Part shown: positions 63,934-64,000 of the stretch, in pieces
How the letters are laid out: each line of letters begins with the position of its first letter
How positions within the stretch are numbered: the first letter of the stretch is position 1
Position numbers and translations under genes: made by a program
The notes under the pieces: model-generated
What the model saw: the letters and a program-made list of their open reading frames with translations, nothing else
The model's database searches: none
Told to the model about the DNA's origin: nothing
Source of the DNA: Pseudomonas putida
GTDB lineage: Bacteria > Pseudomonadota > Gammaproteobacteria > Pseudomonadales > Pseudomonadaceae
NCBI RefSeq assembly: GCF_028682395.1
Contig: NZ_JANHLC010000003.1
Location: 186,001 to 250,000 of the forward strand
DNA length: 64,000 nt
Reading direction: 5' to 3'

Positions 63934-64000
63934 ATGTCTTCGCCCTTCGGCCTATGGCCCGTCGCCGTCGTATTAGCCCTGCCCAGCTTCGGTGCCGCTG
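63934..64000 (+). CDS. Start of an exported protein, cut by window end
   Basis: ATG at 63934 opens MSSPFGLWPVAVVLALPSFG, a plausible signal peptide, and stays open to the edge. In PFGI-1-class ICEs several exported proteins (PFL_4709-4711 types) lie in this part of the element, so it could be one of those. Too short to assign. Confidence 0.45.
   Translation, partial: MSSPFGLWPVAVVLALPSFGAA

Noticed and set aside
63889..63975. Alternative gene start at 63889 near the window end
   Set aside because: That frame hits a stop codon after 28 codons; the frame from 63934 has a signal peptide and remains open.

Overview
The window looks like the chromosome of a fluorescent-group Pseudomonas. It is GC-rich. 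The left two thirds keep a gene order I recognise from Pseudomonas: glnA-ntrB-ntrC, then trmL-secB-grxC-rhodanese-gpmI-envC-ctpA, then hisB-hisH-hisA-hisF, then mutY-yggX-tRNA-Phe, then a polar amino acid ABC transporter. Intergenic REP/REPIN palindromes of the 'cgggcttgcccgcga' type also fit this group. Gene calls rest on motifs and family recognition by eye; no database search was possible.

1-13.6 kb: the start of ftsE and all of ftsY (minus strand) face a pair of M16 proteases followed by rsmD. Next come an alpha/beta hydrolase, an AraC-type regulator with an azlCD amino acid exporter, and typA and thiI on the minus strand, then glnA. 13.7-18.3 kb: two tandem DUF4124 periplasmic proteins, ntrB and ntrC. 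Directly after ntrC lies a small RNA locus with four tandem hairpins of about 81 bp behind a sigma-54 promoter; position and architecture match NrsZ. Sigma-54 elements also precede glnA and ntrB, so the block reads as one nitrogen-control island.

18.3-43.8 kb is core chromosome: RNA modification (trmL), protein export and redox (secB, grxC), glycolysis (gpmI), cell-wall hydrolysis (envC, ctpA), histidine biosynthesis with a DUF2164 gene inside, an OFA-family transporter, a PanZ-like PanD maturation factor, asmA, mutY, yggX, tRNA-Phe, a chemoreceptor, a four-gene amino acid ABC transporter and a methyltransferase. 43.8-44.7 kb is AT-rich and almost gene-free.

44.7-64 kb is one end of an integrative and conjugative element (ICE) of the PFGI-1/pKLC102 class lying against the 3' end of tRNA-Thr(TGT). 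Its first module is maintenance and replication: parA, a DnaB-type helicase, a ParB-family protein, a DUF2857 protein, an STY4528-family replication protein and a shorter paralogue of that protein's N-terminal domain. Immediately downstream is a striking array of ten perfect 15-bp palindromes at 36-38 bp spacing, my best candidate for an undescribed origin, partition or regulatory locus. PFL_4669- and DUF3158-type genes follow. The transfer module is patchy: a PilL-like lipoprotein, a coiled-coil membrane protein, PFL_4693- and PFL_4695-type proteins, TraD and PFL_4697 are present. Genes usually found between them (ssb, topoisomerase III, most pil genes, a lytic transglycosylase) are absent here. 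Toxin-antitoxin loci occupy the gaps: a TacA-like antitoxin with a broken acetyltransferase toxin, an HTH antitoxin with a RelE-type toxin remnant, and an intact hipBA operon with four operator-like palindromes. The integrase and the far end of the element are outside the window.
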